From: an uncultured Mycoplasmatota bacterium
GTDB lineage: Bacteria; Bacillota_I; Bacilli_A; RF39; UBA660
Assembly: GCA_900553835.1 (NCBI GenBank)
Contig: USFF01000022.1
Coordinates: forward strand, 1-14,348
Direction: 5' to 3'
DNA length: 14,348 bases
The notes beneath the pieces were generated by a model. That model made no database searches, was not told where the DNA came from, and was given only the letters and a program-made list of their open reading frames with translations. The position numbers and the translations under genes were made by a program. Positions 14,326 to 14,348 of the stretch are shown here, piece by piece (the stretch's first letter is position 1; each line of letters starts with the position of its first letter).

Positions 14326-14348
14326 AAGTAAAGACAAGGAAGTGAAAA

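Noticed and set aside
1..14348. CRISPR arrays, complete insertion sequences, tRNA or rRNA genes
   Set aside because: I saw no spaced direct repeats, no paired terminal inverted repeats with a transposase, and no cloverleaf or conserved rRNA sequence on either strand.

Overview
The window is AT-rich bacterial chromosome (by eye between a quarter and a third G+C) with Gram-positive signals: purine-rich Shine-Dalgarno sites, a lipoprotein, MraY/FtsW/PASTA-PBP cell-wall genes, and a CIRCE element in front of clpB. Serine is mostly coded by AGT and GTG starts are frequent. ftsW ends in a UGA placed directly before a terminator, and Trp is coded by TGG, so the standard bacterial code applies rather than the mycoplasma code. 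This fits an uncultured gut Bacilli lineage (RF39-, Erysipelotrichia- or Mollicutes-related). That placement is inference, because no rRNA gene is present.

Layout. (1) 1-360: the 3' end of a gene whose last third is a sharply GC-rich, adenine-poor insert (79 of 120 bases G+C at 161-280), read here as the variable region of a diversity-generating-retroelement-type target protein. (2) 431-4175: a two-gene heterodimeric ABC exporter operon with one canonical and one degenerate ATP site. (3) 4262-6184: a full-length transketolase homologue in which nearly every cofactor-binding and catalytic residue is replaced; it has its own promoter, with a perfect 12-bp palindrome between the -35 and -10. A small lipoprotein gene follows it. 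(4) 6819-6937: a broken fragment of a serine recombinase. (5) 6976-9951: a class B penicillin-binding protein with one PASTA domain, then mraY, a remnant of the dcw cluster. (6) 10057-10806: an unrecognised membrane-anchored protein, convergent with ftsW on the minus strand and sharing a bidirectional terminator with it. (7) 12023-14192: clpB lacking its N-terminal domain, under a consensus promoter overlapped by a CIRCE operator. (8) The end of the window holds a promoter and 5' leader hairpin for a gene that starts beyond it.

How the genes fit together. The PBP, MraY and FtsW belong to septal peptidoglycan synthesis: MraY makes lipid I, FtsW polymerises lipid II, and the PBP cross-links the glycan. 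The lipoprotein and the anchored protein may act at the same surface, but only position suggests it. clpB is a heat-shock disaggregase controlled by HrcA. The most unusual items are the putative hypervariable cassette at 161-280 and the transketolase-like protein that appears unable to bind thiamine diphosphate.
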